IMG/VR virus record: IMGVR_UViG_3300020187_000088
Coordinates: 1 to 36,955 of that record
Length of the DNA stretch: 36,955 nucleotides
Strand: one strand, 5' to 3'
DNA from: a virus
Made by a program: the position numbers and the translations under genes. The notes under the pieces are model-generated. The model saw only the letters and a list, made by a program, of their open reading frames with translations. It was not told where the DNA came from and did no database searches. Every line of letters begins with the position of its first letter. The stretch's first letter is position 1. Shown here in pieces: positions 17,202 through 28,100 of the stretch.

Positions 17202-18370
17202 TATTTTAAATCCTGCTTGACTGATATAGATCCATTGAGATACCCGGCGGAGTCAACCGAAAGGTTTTGAGATGTAATTACTCCGCTACAATGAAACTCA
17301 TTAAGTAACCCATTGGAGTTATCGTCGAAAGAGTTGTATGCAAGATCGTAAACTTGAGCTGTTAAATTTGCCCTTTTTCCTCCGAAACCTTCACTCAGTA
17401 TGTTCGGATCTATTCCCTCTCCTTCTATTGACATATTTATTAAAGTCCTTCCCTTGGAAACTCTAGTAGGAACAAGCCCGACTGTATCAAGGCTAGACCC
17501 TGTAGGAGCTTCGTACCTTGCTGACCGTGATGTCTCCATAGAGTAATTGAATTGAATTGGGTGATTTATTCCTGCACTTGATGTCGAAAGTATTTGGCTA
17601 TTTTGACCATGAGCTATTGATTGCTGGGAATATAGGCTTGACGAGTAATAATTACTAGATACCGCCGGGTCAAGCTTAATTTCGCCATAGATATCAAAAG
17701 AGGCTGAGGCTTGAGATATAGAGTTTGGAGATAGGCCAAAACTAAAAGAGGTTAAGTATGCATCGGAAAAAATAAAATCCCCTAAATGGCCCGTGACTTT
17801 AGTTTCGTCTATAGCTGGATAAACATTAGGGTCCGACAGACCAGTGATATTAAAGAAATTATTAAGGTTTCCTGTATTAATATAAAAATTAACACTAAGA
17901 GAGCCTTTGATTGGACTTTCTGATCTGTAGTTAAATATTGGATCAAAGTGCCCACTTTGAGCTTCACCCTCAAGAAGAGTCCAACCTCCGCTTTTCGGAT
18001 AGAGGGAGACTAGGTAGTCGTGACCGTCAGGGAATACATCTGATTCAAAATAGAGATGTTTTCCGTTGGGGAATGTAACTTTGGTGTCTGCTGGTATTTT
18101 ATATATAGATGTAGCTAGTGGAGATGGAGGACCACTCGTTGGCCCTAATAGGGCTGTGGTTGCTGTATTGGCGACCATATTTAGGGGAATATAATTAGTG
18201 AAGCCTCCATCACTCCAATTACATACACTTATAATATTATCATCTATCTGTCTGTTTACTTGTAAAGATTGAGACACGGACAGTGATGCATTTTCAGCGA
18301 AAATATACTGACCGGAATGCCCATCCACCGCCAGATATAGAGGAACGTCTTCGTAGGGTAAAAAGGTCAT
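17201..18370 (-). CDS. Tail-tube-like (distal tail) protein, two-lobed
   Basis: This 389-residue protein has no motif that names it. It lies in a row of genes between the tape measure and the M-L-K-J tip, where distal tail or tube-like proteins sit. It appears to have two related lobes. The first has ENASLSVSQSLQVNRQIDD followed by SPIKGSLSVNFYINTGNLNNF; the second has FNYSMETSRSARYEA followed by a Val-rich strand and TLINMSIEGEGIDPNIL. The same order (SxSxxxxRxxxxE, proline segment, beta strand ending in Asp/Asn-Leu) occurs in the neighbouring 267-aa protein and the plus-strand 540-aa protein. I infer a divergent tail-tube fold used at the distal end. It overlaps the 267-aa gene by four bases (ATGA). 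Confidence 0.55.
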   Translation of the reverse strand: MTFLPYEDVPLYLAVDGHSGQYIFAENASLSVSQSLQVNRQIDDNIISVCNWSDGGFTNYIPLNMVANTATTALLGPTSGPPSPLATSIYKIPADTKVTFPNGKHLYFESDVFPDGHDYLVSLYPKSGGWTLLEGEAQSGHFDPIFNYRSESPIKGSLSVNFYINTGNLNNFFNITGLSDPNVYPAIDETKVTGHLGDFIFSDAYLTSFSFGLSPNSISQASASFDIYGEIKLDPAVSSNYYSSSLYSQQSIAHGQNSQILSTSSAGINHPIQFNYSMETSRSARYEAPTGSSLDTVGLVPTRVSKGRTLINMSIEGEGIDPNILSEGFGGKRANLTAQVYDLAYNSFDDNSNGLLNEFHCSGVITSQNLSVDSAGYLNGSISVKQDLK

Positions 18371-19170
18371 TTTTTATTAATGTAACCTCGATAGGTTAGG
18401 TTTACGGTGAGGAGATCTTCACTGCTTGAGGAGATTTCTTGAGAGAGTAGTCTTGCTTTTGGTATGATAAAGCTTTCTATCTTAGATGAATCTATTGGGT
18501 TTTTAAATTTAATTTCAATTTTTTGCTGTTTAGGTTTTATTAAGTATTCGCGCATTCTTGACACCTCTAGGTCGTCAACTTCTAGAGTAAATGAAGATTC
18601 CTGGACTAAGGGAAACTTTCTATCTACTTGAACTGGAAAGGGCGAACCTATTTCGTAGACAGGAGATCTATCTATTCTTAATGTGTATGAAAAATTTGTT
18701 ATCCTATTGGATTGATATCCGCTGGCATTTAGGGATATTGATCCTTGATTGGGTATCTGAATTATAGGGTGAGGGTTGGATCCTGAACCATCGATTCCGG
18801 ATCCTATGTCTCCATATACTATTAAGGATGCATTAGCTTGAGGTATTTGACCTATGCCTGCAGACATACTATACTCGCTTAAATATCCACTATTGAACCC
18901 GAAACTTTTATCGTTAAAATTGATACTTCCACTAATAGGGCTATCTCCAGTGTAGAACAGAAGGGGATCTTCGCCTATGTAGTATCTCGATATGTCGAAA
19001 TTACCTACCAGGGGCCCTTGTCTGACTGGCATGCTATGCCCTTTTCCTATTATGTTTATAGGCTCTTCCTGTATCGAGTAGCCTCCACCTATTGATGTAA
19101 CTCCAGATAGTAAAGCTCCAGACAGATAGAACTGTTGCTCGTAGTTTAATACGGCATTTTTAGTTGCCAC
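18367..19170 (-). CDS. Tail-tube-like (distal tail) protein with GTG start
   Basis: The 267-residue protein starts with GTG at 19170 (GTG GCA ACT AAA), inside the last codons of the tape measure gene, so the two are translationally coupled with an 11-base overlap. It seems to have two lobes: GYSIQEEPINIIGKGH with GPLVGNFDISRYYIGEDPLLF, and FSYTLRIDRSPVYEIGSP with VQESSFTLEVDDLEVSRMREYL. The second pattern resembles the lobes in the 540-aa plus-strand tube candidate. Being the first gene after the tape measure, it could be a distal tail ring protein linking tube to tip. This rests on position and pattern, not on a recognised family signature. Confidence 0.55.
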   Translation of the reverse strand: MATKNAVLNYEQQFYLSGALLSGVTSIGGGYSIQEEPINIIGKGHSMPVRQGPLVGNFDISRYYIGEDPLLFYTGDSPISGSINFNDKSFGFNSGYLSEYSMSAGIGQIPQANASLIVYGDIGSGIDGSGSNPHPIIQIPNQGSISLNASGYQSNRITNFSYTLRIDRSPVYEIGSPFPVQVDRKFPLVQESSFTLEVDDLEVSRMREYLIKPKQQKIEIKFKNPIDSSKIESFIIPKARLLSQEISSSSEDLLTVNLTYRGYINKK

Positions 19171-22100
19171 TGAGCATGCCTCCTACTCTTTTCTCTTGAG
19201 ATATAATGCCAACCACAGCTTCTTTAATTTTGGATGCAAATGCTTGCTGCTTCGCTTCTCCGCCACTAACTGAAGTTTCTCCTCCAGAAGAAACGTTGAT
19301 ATTGATGGTTACATTGCTTGATGAGTTTTGAGTATTCCCACTCTCTGTGGTGCTAGCCACAGCTTTGGCTGAAGGGTCAACTATTCCTCCTTCATACATC
19401 TTCATTGAGTTAAGCCTATTGAAGAATCCTGGACTTTGTTTTTCAATCTTATTAACACTGGAAGATTTTATCACAAATTCACCTCTATCGAGCATAACTG
19501 GCCCAACCTTATCAATACCTCCTGGGCCGTGAACTTTACCTCCGGAGCTCATCTTTATCATTCCTCCTTGATTCAGTTGATATGGATTTTTGAGCCCTGA
19601 GGATAAGTTGTTATTTTTTGTCCATGAGTAGTCATTAACTTTATTTAAGTTTGACTGGGTGGAGCGAGATGAATTGAAATTCATGCCACCGGTATGATAA
19701 TTGTTTCCAGCTTGAGTGGAATTGCTTACATTATTTGTGACTCCTCCCCCTATTCCTGCTGGGTTTGAGTTTGCTGTGCCAAAGGAATTACCGGTTACTC
19801 GGTAAGGCATTCGTTCGGAGCCCTTTGCTGGGGGAGCGTAAGCTTGAGGGTTTGCTGCATATTCAGCAGCATCTTTTTCAGCACGCATGGCCATTCGCCC
19901 CTCTTTGGTAAAGCCTCCCGCTTTAGCGTAATCTCCGGCTGCACTAGCTGCCATTCCTATTCCCATGAATCCAATGCCATTTACTATTCCTTGAGCTGTA
20001 GATGCCCTACTTTTTACTTTTTGGTTATTAGTGTCAACATCATGCTGGTATTTATCTAGTAGATATTTCCCATAATCTTGACGATAGGAATCATTAGCTT
20101 TATATTTAGCACTCATCCTGTTTCCTGTTGGGTCAATATTCAAGGAGGAGTGTGTGTTGAGCGCGGTCGGAGCTTTAGGAGCGCTAGGGCCTTGGTTGCC
20201 TTCTCCTCTGTTTTGATATGCATGGAGGCTTGAGCCTGCTAAGTAGCCCGCCCCTTTTGCCATTTTCATACCTGCACTATCGTCTGGGCTTGAGGATAGT
20301 ATTCCGCCCCCTGCCATTTTTACTATGCCCCCCATGAATTTATTAATTGTTCCTACTATTCCTGAAAGATAATTTTTAGCAACTCCTCCCTCTTTTAGTT
20401 TTATGATTGGAGGGCTTGCTATGCCTCCTTCATTTAATAATGAAAAAGACTCATTATTTGGTTTATCATATAGTTCCTCGAGGGATCCAGAGTCGTTAAT
20501 TTTATTAAGTTCGTTAGTTCCAAGCCTGTCGACTATTCTTTTTTGTACAACATATTCTCCAGAGGTCAACATGGCTGGAACTTGGCGAGTTGTGCCTCCA
20601 GATGAATACCTAGAGACATGACCTCCCTGATTGAATCCCACATGGCCACCTTGATTGAAGCCTGCGGCTTCCATTAGGCCTGCAGTTAATTGACCTGCAG
20701 CTCTATCTATCAACTTCTCATTCATTCTGTCTACTATAGTTCCAAAGAAATTAGCGGCTACGTCACCTAGAGATTTAGTTCCGTCTCCCATGTCTTGAAT
20801 AAGCCCCTTAAAGCCTTCCTTGGTCGCATCAAATGCCGTGTTGGCCATTGTTTCGCCAAACCTGGACATTTCTACATTTGCTTCAGCAATTTTTACTCTC
20901 ATTGAGTCCGCAAATAAACTCCCTTCACCCATTGTTAAATTTAACTCCTTGTGCGCTTGAGCTATCTTCAGGTCTGTTTCTGCAACTCTTACTGTTGCTC
21001 CTCTGTCGTTGAATACTGATTTTTCTCCTTTAAGTTTTTCTATGCCCCCTTTTTGGTGAGCTGTATCCAGAATTACTCCTTGCTGACCCTCTAGAAAGTC
21101 GCCTCCGTTCTCGAGTTTTGTTTTAGCTTCTATTAGGGCTTTTTCGAAAGCTCTGGTACTCTCAGCCATGCTGTGCAGAGCTCCGAGAGAATAAGTGCCT
21201 TGCTTTAAGGCTTCTATGTGATTGAGCATCGCCCTTTCTTCGTCCCTAACCAACTGACCGTTCCCGGCTTCAGTTCGCTTTCCGAAGGCACCCTGTTTTT
21301 TCTCCTCTTTTAAAGTCGTAATATCATCATCAGTAGAATTCCTTAAAGTCTTAAGCTCATTTTCTACCTTTAGCCTTATTATGTTTTTATAATCATCCGT
21401 CGATTTTCTAAGCTTTTCTTCTGCATCTAGCCTTTTAGATTGAGTATTGAGCGAATCCGATTCTTTTTTTACTCTTAACCTTTCAACCTCAAGCTGCTCT
21501 GATTGTAGGGATGCAAGACCTTCTCCGAAGGAAAGATATATTTCTTTATTTCTAAGGATCTCGTAGTCAGCCTGAGCTACAGTTTTATTGGTGTCTATTT
21601 GTTCCTTTGTTACTTCGTCTAATTGGTGGTAAGGGATAGCTTTGATATCTGTAAGCCTTTTCTGGGCATGAGATAGAGTTCCTTTTTCCATATTGAGCTG
21701 TGCTCTCACTACATCCAGGTTGATTTTCTTAACCTTAGCGGAGTCTTCTTCCGTCTTGATTTCTTGGTTCTTAAGATTTACGGAATGACTGAAGAACGTT
21801 GCTAGGTCTATCTGCTCTGGTATTATCTTTGCTGTCTGAAAGTTATTTAGGGCCTCTTGCTGTTTTACTGAATCCTTCAAGGAATGGATGTACTCTTTAA
21901 ATAGAAAGCTTACTCGTTCTTGGTTCTGGGCAAGGCCTAAATCTTTCTTGAGTTTTAGAAGTTTTGGATCTTGTGTGCCGCCCTCTTCAATGCTCTTGTT
22001 ATTGAAGGATGCTGCTATCATTCGTGACTGTAGCTCTTTTTGAGATTTTTCCCATGTTTTTTCAGGAGAAAGGCTCTTTCCACTCGAATCCTTGCCCCCC

Positions 22101-25100
22101 TGGCTCTGAGTTAATACTGGATCGATAAGGCTATTTTTTTTATCGTTAAATAATGTGTCAATATACTTGATTCCTTCGGCTTTGTATTTATTATTTATTT
22201 CCGTTTTTTTGTTCATTAAATCTTGATCAATTTGTTTGCTTTTTTCGAGCATCTCTGATTCAAGCGTGGCGGCTTTAGTTGTTGCGCCCAGGGCTGCAAG
22301 GTATTTTATATTGTGTGCTCGAGCTGACTTTAGAACTCCCTGCTTTTCTTTTCCTAAGGATAGGTTTATTTTGTCCTGATTTAATGATAGTTGTGTTCGG
22401 TTGGCCAGTTCTCGATTAAGTCTAGTAGTCTCTCTTAGGTATTTATAATTAATTACTTGTTGTTCTGCTGACTTTTTAGAATCTTTAACTAAAAGCCTCG
22501 CATTACTCTCAACTCCTTTAAGGAGCGATTCAATATCCCCTATTTCCATTGATTGCGCGTTCTTTATGATTTGGGATGCTAAAGTTTGATAGGCCACAGG
22601 AAGCTTAGAGACGGAACTCTCAAAGGTGGAAGTAATCTTGCTCACGTCAACTCCCATCCCAAGCTCATTCTTAGCACTGTTCGCCATCATAGCAAGTGAT
22701 CCGGCGGACCTTCCAAATCCTGTTTTATTACCTGCTGCCAACACATTCTGGTAGGTACTGACCGAGTCTCTTAGGGGCTGGGAGTCTTCTTTGAGGGTAG
22801 AAAAGGCCTTCATAAACACTTTTAGTTGTTCGTCTAACTGTTTGGGATTTTCTGATTGACTAGCTATTTGCTGAGCTACACCCACTTGGCCGGCCCTTCT
22901 TTCATAATCAGTACCTTCTTGTTTGAACATTCCAGCAAACCCACCACTACCTAGCCCTTTAGTAAATTGCATCATCGCGGTTTCTACGGCAAGTGCTTGT
23001 TGGTATTTTAACATGTTTTCTTGTAGTTTTTCCATGCCCAAAGCAGTTCCAGATGTCATTGTCATAAGATCCGCTCCTGTTAGGTTTAAAGCTTTACCAA
23101 GTTCTCCAGCAGATTTAATTAAATCAGAGTTATTTTTGGCTTCTTTCGTCTGCAGGGTTAATAGTTTCATCCTTCCGTCGTAAGTATTTTTATCTTGAGA
23201 ATTATTTAATTGTGAAATTTCACTACGAGTAGACTCTAGATCTGTGTGGGCAGTTATGGCATTACCTAGAGCCCCTATAGATTTCGATGTTTCTTTTACA
23301 CTTTTAGCTAAAGTTTCAAACGGACCATCCAGCATGCTGGTATTTTCCCCTAAAGCTTGAAATACTGGAACTAGGACTCCGACAGCTGCGCCAAGACCTC
23401 CGAGAATTTTTGTTCCGACACCCATAGCTTTTCCCATCTTTGTGTTTTTCTTAATAAGGCTATCCCCTACAGAACTTAGGCCTTGCCAGACCATTACTCC
23501 CTGAGAAGCTCCCATTATTCCCGCATTGAGAGTTTTAACCAATGCTCCGGCGGAGCTGTCGACATCTCCTAAAGCTCCCTCAACTGCATATGAGACACTA
23601 GTCAGAGCAAACATTGCTCCCATCATATCCATTCCTGATCCTGATGCTTCTTTGCTAGATTTACCGTGATCTTTAACTTTGGAAGCAGTATCCTTAGCTG
23701 CTTTATCTAATTCCTTAATACCTGGTGCGAACACACTGCCGCCTGTACCCGTTACTACTGGGCTGTTGAAATTAGGAATTAGCCCTGAATCATATGTAGA
23801 ATTATTTGAACTGCCGTGAGTTTTCGGATTAAGCCCTTGATTAATTGCTCGATTAACTCCTTGAGCACCAGATATTGGCTCATCTCTTCTGTTTGCTACC
23901 ATTAACCCCATAGGGTTTAGTGTGTCTTTAAGTCTCTGATCCTGATCTACATAGACTTTAGCTGTAGATCCCTGGCTTGAAAGTGCTGCTTTTTCTCTAC
24001 CTATAGCTTCAGCCAAGGGGTTGGAGAAATTCGGAATGAGACCTCCAGAGACTGCGATTCGACCTGGAAAAGATGTTTTGCCTTTTAAGTAAGGTCTAGT
24101 TACATCTCCCATTTTTAGAAATTTTGATTGAATCCTGAGCTTGTTTGTTAATTGAGTTTTAATTCCTGCAGGAAGACTTCTGAATTCTGCACTATTAAGG
24201 AATTGCCTTACTTTTTGAAAGTTAGATTTTGTAAGCTTGAAACCCTTGCCTCCTGAGAGAGCTGTTTGTAGGTCGAGTCCGTTATTTTGATTAAATTGGG
24301 CAGCGCTAGTGCTGGTGTCGCCGAATTCTTCAGTGTTTAGATAATTTGGAATAAAACCTTGCGAATTGGATACAGCCTGACCTGCCTTTATGCCTAGTTC
24401 GTCGTAACTCCAGAAGTCTTTTTTGTACTTATCTAACTTATAACTTTGCTTAGGATTTAAGTACTTCCCTAAGATGCCGTTTTTTTTGGTTAACTGTGCT
24501 CCTGTAGCTGTATGGTTTGTAACAGTTTTATCAAGTTTCGTCTTGCCTGAGTGTCCGATTAAGTCATTGTATCCTCCTGTGTTTTTAATTCTTGCTGGAA
24601 ATTTGCCTCTTTTTCCAAGGACGGCTGACCCTGATTTAATTTGGTGAGCTAAAATTTTTGAGAAAAACTTATTTTTTTCGTGTCCCGAAGAAGTCACAAC
24701 GGCATCTCCCACCTGCGAGTTGAGACCTAAAGTTTGTCTACTCACTATAGGGTTCCCGTCAAGCTTATGTATTGGATTATGTGTGAAGTCCATTGGGTAT
24801 GAAGCTGATGTAGGTTTTTTGCCGAAATTTTCAGCCAAAGCCATTTCAAGAACATTTCCAAATTTAGACATCTTGATTTTCTTAGTGTTTGTGTTCGTGA
24901 AATTTCTAAGGTAGTTATTGTAGAGTATTTTGGCCTGACGAGCTCTTTTCGAGTTCGATTTATTTTGAGCTATCTCGTCTATTTTGCTCGGCCGGTCTCT
25001 GTAATGAAGCGGGACGCCTATTTGGCGATCTTTTGTTATGAAATCTACCCAGTCACTAAAGCTACCATCTTTTAGGTTTTGGCCCTGGTCCCAGTTTTGT

Positions 25101-28100
25101 CGGGTTAGGTTAAGACTTGAGGTTAGCCAATCGCTACTGTTCATATGAGGCCCTGAGCCAATAGACATAAAATTAGGTACTAATCCTGAAGATAGTCCGA
25201 ATTTTTTCACCATAGATTTATCTACGTTTTTATGACCTAGGCTAGAAAGAGTGCTTGATGCATCTTGAAATTTTTTATTAGCCATATTGTTAGCAATATC
25301 GCCCTCGCCCCTGCTTGATAAAAAGTCTTCTATGTATCTATCGCTAGACAGCCTTATGCTTTTTGCTATTAAGTTCGCTTGAGTAAATTTCCCATACTTA
25401 GCTTCTATTGGAAGCCTTCCAGCCTTAAAAAAATCAACCGTAGATTGAGGGTCCCCTGTGCCTTTCTGGAAACCTTTAGGGGTGTAGCCTCCAGTCCAAG
25501 TTTCATTATAGCCTTTATCTTTTAAATGATTTTTGTAAAGTCCTGATTCGTATGAAGATCCGGCTATGTTGTCTCTATTGTTTTTCTGAAATCCTCGGGA
25601 TTTAGCCATTTTTCTATCAGTAGTATTTATAGATTTTCGTATCCCTCCGTCTTCTTTGTTTGTGAAGAACATTTTTCTTTGTAGCACATTAATACCTAGA
25701 CCTTTTAAAACATTAAACTCGTCTGCATAACTAGCGGCACTTTTTTGTATGCTGTCAAGTGGAGCTTCTAGATTCTTCCAACCCTTAACTCTATTTCCTC
25801 TAAAGTCTGATTTAGTTGTTTGCGTTGCCATTTTCGCTTTTGGCAATTTCAGAATATTTGTACCTGCGAGTTGCGAGGCTCCAAGTGCGAAGTTAGGAAT
25901 AAGGCCTCCAGCTTTATTTCCATAGAAATCTTCGTCACCCATATAATTACCATGCTTCTTTAAGGCTAGGGTGATTTCATTCATGCTTATTTTATGTTTG
26001 CCAAAATTAACAGAACCTCCGGGATACTCCCTGTCTTTGGTCGCCTCCATGTATCTATTTGCAGCGAAAGAGAGCTTCGGGTCGTTGGGTAAGACTTTTA
26101 CCTTTCTTTTCTTTAGTGTATCTAGGATTGCTCGAATTGCAGATTTCTCAGTTGTATTGGATGCGAAATTAGGAATTAAGCCGCCATTATAGGTTGAGTT
26201 ATTAGAACTGCCGTATGGATCAAAGCCATGCCTCTCGGAAAAATTGTCTTGGTATTTTTTACCAGCCTTACTGCTGATTGGTGGAATGATTGCGGGTTGC
26301 TGCATTCCTGGGAATTTCCTAACTGATTCTCTTTTGTTGTAGACAACTTCACCTAATTTGGGCACATGCATTTTAGCTATGGCTCCAGCTGTGTACCCAC
26401 CCTTCTGTGCTCCGCTTCTTTCTCTTTCTCTCTCAAGGGGTGTTGTGTTTGAGTAATTTGGAATAAGGCCGTCAGATCCATGTTTTGAACCTTTTGAGAC
26501 TATCAAGTTAGGTTGAACTCCAGCTCTTCTAAGTGCCGGAGATATATCTGAAGCAATCCTTCTTTGCTGTTCTATGTGTGCGGTCTGTTCTTTTAGTAAA
26601 GCTAATACTATTTGCTCTTGCTTAACTTGGTCTCCGTCTATTTTTACTAGCTCTTTACTTAAGGCTACATTCTTGATCATAGCATCAACGATAGACTCTT
26701 GTATTGCTTTTTCTTTTTCTTTAATGCTTTGAATCTGCAATAAATCTTTAACTGAGCTTTTGGCAAATTTGAAAGCTTGACTAAATAATTTTGCAAACAC
26801 TAAAACTGCAACCATCATTCCGGGGCCCATGAGTACTGAGCCCAGACCTCTTGCAAAACCTTTAGCGAAGTCACCCCCAATAGATTCGCCCTCTGTGTCC
26901 CCAAAGAGCTTATTGAATGACCCCAAAACTTCGTTAGCTGAGCTTAGGAAATCTTGTAAGGCTGGAGCTATAGTCAAGCTTCCTAGGTTGGCTGTTAATT
27001 CCCTAACAGTAGTTAATGTTTGATTGGCTATTGATGATAGAGTTTTTTGTAGTTGTGCATTTTTTGTATAAGCTTCATTTGTCGCTGACGATGATGCTTT
27101 GGTCGCCTGACTATATATTGAAGTTTCGGTATTTAAGTCTTTAATTGCCGCTTTAAGTATGTTGATTTGAAAAACTCCACCCACTTGCTCGGCTACCGCA
27201 GCTTTAGTTGTTGCTCCTAACTTTTCGTAAGTTGATGATAAATTCTGAAGGACCGTCATAGCAGGAAGTGTGTTTCCTCTTATATCTCTGACCGCAATAC
27301 CTAAATCCTCTAAGGATTGTAATGTTGATCCTCTTTGTACTCTTGTAAAGATAGTCTTAAAACTATTACCTATTACGGCTCCTCCTCGAGCTGTAATCTG
27401 CTGAGCTGAAGTTACTGCTCCCATTAATTGATCAAAACTAACCCCCGCATCTTGAGCTACAGCTCCAGCTCTAGATAGAGCGTTAATTAAGTCGTCTGTA
27501 CTTACGGCAAATTTAATATCTACTGCGGATAATTTATTGATAACCATGGCTGTAGTCATGCCTGCATCAGCGAAACCGTTAACCGCAGCAGTTAGACCTT
27601 TTACTGAATCGGCAGCTTTTAAACTAGTGAGCCTAGTCAAGATTAGGGCATCATTCGTTCTCTTTAGAGTCTCCTCCATACTTAATCCTTGTCTGGAAAA
27701 CTCCAGAGCTGCTTCTGCTGCGACCTCTAGAGTTTGGGATGTATTTCGAGCAACCTTAAACAAGCTGTTTCCGAACTTTTCTAAATTCTGTGTGGAAGTA
27801 TTAAGAACTACATTAATGTCGGTTAAGATCTTTTCTACTTTTGTGGCCTGAACAACTAGTTGGGTGAATCCTAAGGTTACTCCCCCTATAATTGCCGCAG
27901 ATGCTCCGAAGGCTATCACTCGAGCATTGGAAGCTTCAAGAGACTTTGTGAATTCATTAGCTTTCGCCGACATTCTGCCCAGTGGTTGAGTAAAGTCGCT
28001 CGCTCGCACTTTAACTACTATACCTCCACCTGCATTTACTTTTCGAACAATACGATTAATGTTTTGTTCTAAATCTATTACATGAGTTCTTAATCCTAGT

